Positions 6,581-9,208 of a stretch of 9,208 bases of DNA are shown piece after piece. Both the position numbers and the translations under genes were made by a program. Numbering within the stretch: the first letter of the stretch is position 1; every line of letters starts with the position of its first letter. Under the pieces are notes generated by a model. The model was not told the DNA's origin and did no database searches. It saw nothing but the letters and a program-made list of their open reading frames with translations. The stretch comes from Bacteroidota bacterium (GTDB lineage Bacteria > Bacteroidota > Bacteroidia > Bacteroidales > WCHB1-69): assembly GCA_023392945.1 (NCBI GenBank), contig JAEWNB010000001.1, positions 1 to 9,208 on the forward strand. Direction: 5' to 3'.

Positions 6581-7303
6581 ATGACACCAACTAATAGTTT
6601 TATTCTTTCAGTGTTGGTTCCGGCATACAATGAAGAGAAAACCATTAAGCAATTGTTAAATAAAGTGGCCCAAGTGGAGCTTATTGACAATATGGGCATG
6701 GAAATTGTGTTGGTAAATGATTGTTCAACCGATAAGACGCTCACTCAAGTGGCACAATTTATGGCCGAAAACCCTGAGGTAAAGCTTATTTTGCATTCTC
6801 ATGCAAAGAACCGCGGGAAAGGGGCTGCCATCAGGAGTGCTATTGCTTTGGCAACGGGCAATATTATCATTATTCAGGATGCTGATTTGGAATATGAGCC
6901 GGAGGATTACAACCTGCTGTTGCCTTATATTGTTTCGGGTGAATATAAAGTGGTTTACGGGTCGCGTTTTTTAAACCGCCAAAATAAACATTCCTACCGC
7001 AGCTTTTATTTGGGAGGGAGGTTGGTTTCGATAGTTACCAATATTTTGTTTGGGCAGCATCTAACTGACGAGCCAACCTGTTATAAAATGTTTGAGGCTA
7101 GTGTCTTAAAGAATATTAAGTTGAAATGTACCGGTTTTGAATTCTGTCCGGAAGTGACTGCCAAAGTAATCAAGGCAAAAAATAAGATTATAGAGATTCC
7201 GATACACTACTATCCCCGCTCGATGGAAGATGGGAAAAAAATAAAATGGTATGACGGGCTCGAGGCAATATGGACATTGTTAAAATATAGATTCATAGAC
7301 TGA
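6581..7303 (+). CDS. DPM1-like polyprenyl-phosphate glycosyltransferase (GT2)
   Basis: This 240-residue enzyme belongs to the dolichol-phosphate mannosyltransferase-like group of family 2. These enzymes transfer a sugar from a nucleotide donor to a polyprenyl phosphate, here presumably undecaprenyl phosphate, at the cytoplasmic membrane face. SVLVPAYNEEKTI (10-22), VNDCSTDKT (45-53), NRGKGAAIR (77-85) and the metal-binding QDADLEY (99-105) are all classical. GSRF (127-130), DEPTCYKMF (163-171) and GFEFCPE (185-191) complete the DPM1-type signature. There is no C-terminal membrane domain, so this is the soluble, single-domain form. The gene has its own promoter and lies 16 bases before a GT-C transferase that would use a lipid-linked sugar, which strongly suggests a donor-maker/donor-user pair. 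The sugar itself cannot be read from the sequence. Confidence 0.92.
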   Translation: MTPTNSFILSVLVPAYNEEKTIKQLLNKVAQVELIDNMGMEIVLVNDCSTDKTLTQVAQFMAENPEVKLILHSHAKNRGKGAAIRSAIALATGNIIIIQDADLEYEPEDYNLLLPYIVSGEYKVVYGSRFLNRQNKHSYRSFYLGGRLVSIVTNILFGQHLTDEPTCYKMFEASVLKNIKLKCTGFEFCPEVTAKVIKAKNKIIEIPIHYYPRSMEDGKKIKWYDGLEAIWTLLKYRFID

Positions 7304-7319
7304 TAGAGATCATAATATT

Positions 7320-9208
7320 ATGAAAGACAATAAGAAAACAAAAAAAACTAACAAAACTAAATCCTCGGTGGTAGAGATTTGGAACAAATTCTTTTCCGGA
7401 AAAATAAGCATGATTCTGATGCTATTGACCATAGGAATCACCTTTTTGGCAAACTATAGCGCCATGTATGATTCCAAATTGGATATGAATGGGGACAATA
7501 TCTATTATTATTCTCTCGGGCAGGCAATTTCAGAAGGGAAAGGGTTTACTGACATTATGTTCTTTAAAGAATCCCCACACTCTCATTTTCCGCCCGGCTA
7601 TCCGATCTTTGTTGCCGGAGTTCTCAATATTTTTCCGAATGATATTGAGGCTGTCAAAACTGCCAACGGAATTCTGTTGTTTTTGTCAATCTTATTGCTA
7701 TTTGTTGTCTTAGAAAAAATTACGAAGAATAGAGTTCTGGCTTTTATATGCGCTCTTCTATGTTGTCTTCATCCCTCGTTATTGCATTGGGCGACCATTA
7801 TGATGAGCGAGATGTTGTTTCTGTTTTGTTCTTTGGTCATAATTTATCTTCTCCTAATTCTTGATGAAAAGAAATTGTTTGACTTTTCCAAAGCAAAAAT
7901 AGTCAACAACCTGCTCTTATTTCTTCTCTTGCTTTTCTTCTGCTATGTCTATTTTGTCAGAACAATGGGATTATCTTTAATCATCAGTGTCCTTTTGTGG
8001 AGTTTGTACAATGTTTTCTATGGTTTTATTGGTTGGATGAAAAGTCGCAGCAATAAAGAAAAAACTGATCAAAGCGAACGGAGAGGCTATTTTATTCGCA
8101 GTTCCATCGTGTTTCTATTGTTATTGACAACTTTTGGAATTACAAAATTTGCCTGGGATAACCGGAATGAAAAGATTGGAAAAACCGAAAGTGATTATGT
8201 GGGAGATTTTTATATGAAAGCCGATGGACAGAAAATGGCTTCAGTTGACGATTGGGTGACGCGGGCAAAAAATAACGTAGGATCTTATGTGACCAAATAT
8301 CTTCCCAATTCCATTTATATGGTATCCTTTGATAAAAACAAACCAATCAAAAGCTCTGATTGGATAAAAGGAATTTCCATTATTGCCCTGATGTTGGTGG
8401 GATTATTCAGAACCAAAAAAGGCGGACTATTATTCTTCTTATATATTGGTGTCACCATGGGAGTTCTTCTCATTTGGCCGGAACAATACAGCGGGGAAAG
8501 ATATTATACCTGTATAATTCCATTTTATATATTTCTTACCCTTAATGGTGTTGCCGAGTTGACAAAAATTATTTTCAGGATTATCCAAAAAAGTTATAAT
8601 CCGGTTATTGTGCAATCATTGGCAGTGATCCTATTTTCTGCGATTTTTTTATTTCCTGCCTATGTAAAGGCACAGGAACAACCCAGAAAAATGGCTAATA
8701 TAAAGTCATGGAAAATGTTGGGGAATGTTAATTTAAACTATTATTTAGATGCAGTTGAATGGTGCGGCGACAATTTGCCTGATAGTGCAAGGGTAATTTG
8801 CCGAAAGCCGGAAATCTATTATATCTATTCAGGGTACCATAAAGCAGCCGGATTTGCCAAATATTCCGAGCCTGACAGTGTAATGAGTTTTCTGATTAAA
8901 AACAAAGTTACTCATCTTATCATCGACAATTGGTTTAAACATGCCTACACAACCCTTTATCCTGCTATAGTAAAGTACCCGGAAAAATTTAAAATGGAGA
9001 AGAAATTCGGAGAGGTGAATGAGGCCATGAAAATAAACCCCTGTTTTGTTTTCAGATTTAACAATGACTGGGGCTATTACGGGGAGAGAGTAAATGGGAA
9101 AAAAGAGGGAAAAGGATATGAAATTTTTCCGGATGGCAGGAAATATGTCGGAGAATTTTCGAATAATAATGTGAATGGATACGGTGCCTTGTATGACTCT
9201 ACGGGCAA
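7320..9208 (+). CDS. GT-C family membrane glycosyltransferase with C-terminal MORN repeats (partial, runs off right edge)
   Basis: The frame from the ATG at 7320 is open for 629 codons to the window edge, so the 3' end is missing. A Lys-rich N-terminus (1-14) suggests a cytoplasmic start. A first membrane helix lies at about 29-48. A periplasmic loop follows with NGDNIYYY (57-64), whose Asp59 is a candidate catalytic acid of the GT-C/ArnT/PMT type, and HFPPGYP (89-95), a PMT_2-family hallmark. SE occurs at 163-164, where such families have a conserved pair. About ten hydrophobic helices extend to about 448. A soluble, predicted periplasmic domain follows (about 450-584) with ARVICRKPEIYYIYSG, a segment seen in bacterial GT-C proteins. 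From 587 two MORN-type repeats begin and the protein continues past the edge. It lies 16 bases after a DPM1-like gene that probably makes its lipid-linked donor. The acceptor is unknown. Membrane count is by eye. Confidence 0.87.
   Translation, partial: MKDNKKTKKTNKTKSSVVEIWNKFFSGKISMILMLLTIGITFLANYSAMYDSKLDMNGDNIYYYSLGQAISEGKGFTDIMFFKESPHSHFPPGYPIFVAGVLNIFPNDIEAVKTANGILLFLSILLLFVVLEKITKNRVLAFICALLCCLHPSLLHWATIMMSEMLFLFCSLVIIYLLLILDEKKLFDFSKAKIVNNLLLFLLLLFFCYVYFVRTMGLSLIISVLLWSLYNVFYGFIGWMKSRSNKEKTDQSERRGYFIRSSIVFLLLLTTFGITKFAWDNRNEKIGKTESDYVGDFYMKADGQKMASVDDWVTRAKNNVGSYVTKYLPNSIYMVSFDKNKPIKSSDWIKGISIIALMLVGLFRTKKGGLLFFLYIGVTMGVLLIWPEQYSGERYYTCIIPFYIFLTLNGVAELTKIIFRIIQKSYNPVIVQSLAVILFSAIFLFPAYVKAQEQPRKMANIKSWKMLGNVNLNYYLDAVEWCGDNLPDSARVICRKPEIYYIYSGYHKAAGFAKYSEPDSVMSFLIKNKVTHLIIDNWFKHAYTTLYPAIVKYPEKFKMEKKFGEVNEAMKINPCFVFRFNNDWGYYGERVNGKKEGKGYEIFPDGRKYVGEFSNNNVNGYGALYDSTG
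9078..9206 (+). repeat. MORN repeats at the C-terminus of the GT-C protein
   Basis: Residues 587-606 (YGERVNGKKEGKGYEIFPDG, 588-607 if counted without the leading Tyr) and 609-629 (starting YVGEFSNNNVNGYGALYDS) both fit the MORN pattern YxGEwxNGxxxGxGxxxxxDG. The first has Y587, G588, E589, N592, G593, G597, G599, D605 and G606; the second has Y609, G611, E612, F613, N615, G620 and G622. Spacing between repeats is 22 residues, close to the usual 23. The array may continue beyond the window. Confidence 0.8.

Noticed and set aside
7489..7713. Short + strand frame within the GT-C gene
   Set aside because: The long frame from 7320 continues uninterrupted through it with membrane helices and the PPGYP motif, so this is an out-of-frame shadow.
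8140..8346. Minus-strand frame within the GT-C gene
   Set aside because: It is antisense to the open GT-C frame and has no independent signals.
1..9208. CRISPR array, tRNA, rRNA or insertion sequence
   Set aside because: No regularly spaced direct repeats, no tRNA-like fold or CCA end, no rRNA segments and no transposase motif or terminal inverted repeats were seen on either strand.

Overview
The window looks like part of a surface-polysaccharide (O-antigen, capsule or exopolysaccharide) locus from a member of the Bacteroidota, probably Bacteroidales. The evidence is a moderately AT-rich composition, AT-rich translation leaders without Shine-Dalgarno sequences, three promoter boxes of the Bacteroidota -7 type (TAnnTTTG), and a gene set made up entirely of nucleotide-sugar synthesis enzymes and glycosyltransferases. 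The assignment rests on signal types and gene content, not on a marker gene.

Region 1 (1-1740, + strand) holds a GDP-L-fucose synthase (fcl) and a family 2 glycosyltransferase, 15 bases apart. An in-frame TAA at 4-6 closes whatever lies upstream, plausibly gmd, which would supply the fcl substrate. Region 2 (1741-5213, + strand) starts with a promoter and a small palindromic element. It continues as a tight four-gene CDP-sugar cassette: glucose-1-phosphate cytidylyltransferase (rfbF), CDP-glucose 4,6-dehydratase (rfbG), an RmlC-type 3,5-epimerase and an NAD(P)-dependent SDR reductase/epimerase. The 3-dehydrase rfbH is absent, so the likely product is a CDP-6-deoxyhexose rather than a 3,6-dideoxyhexose.

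Region 3 (5261-6256, - strand) is a convergent, separately promoted family 2 glycosyltransferase with a C-terminal membrane domain. Region 4 (6257-6580) is a 324-base divergent intergenic region. It carries a promoter at each end and, in between, a hairpin plus T-tract and a block of higher sequence complexity; a small RNA or attenuated leader is possible there.

Region 5 (6581 to the right edge, + strand) pairs a DPM1-like polyprenyl-phosphate glycosyltransferase with a large polytopic GT-C glycosyltransferase. The GT-C reading frame runs off the window after 629 codons. Its predicted periplasmic C-terminus ends in at least two MORN repeats, an unexpected fusion and the most interesting observation here.

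Taken together, the window encodes enzymes for two activated deoxysugars (GDP-L-fucose and a CDP-6-deoxyhexose), two transferases likely to act on nucleotide sugars in the cytoplasm, and a lipid-linked donor synthase coupled to a periplasmic-facing transferase that could decorate a glycan, lipid or protein after export.
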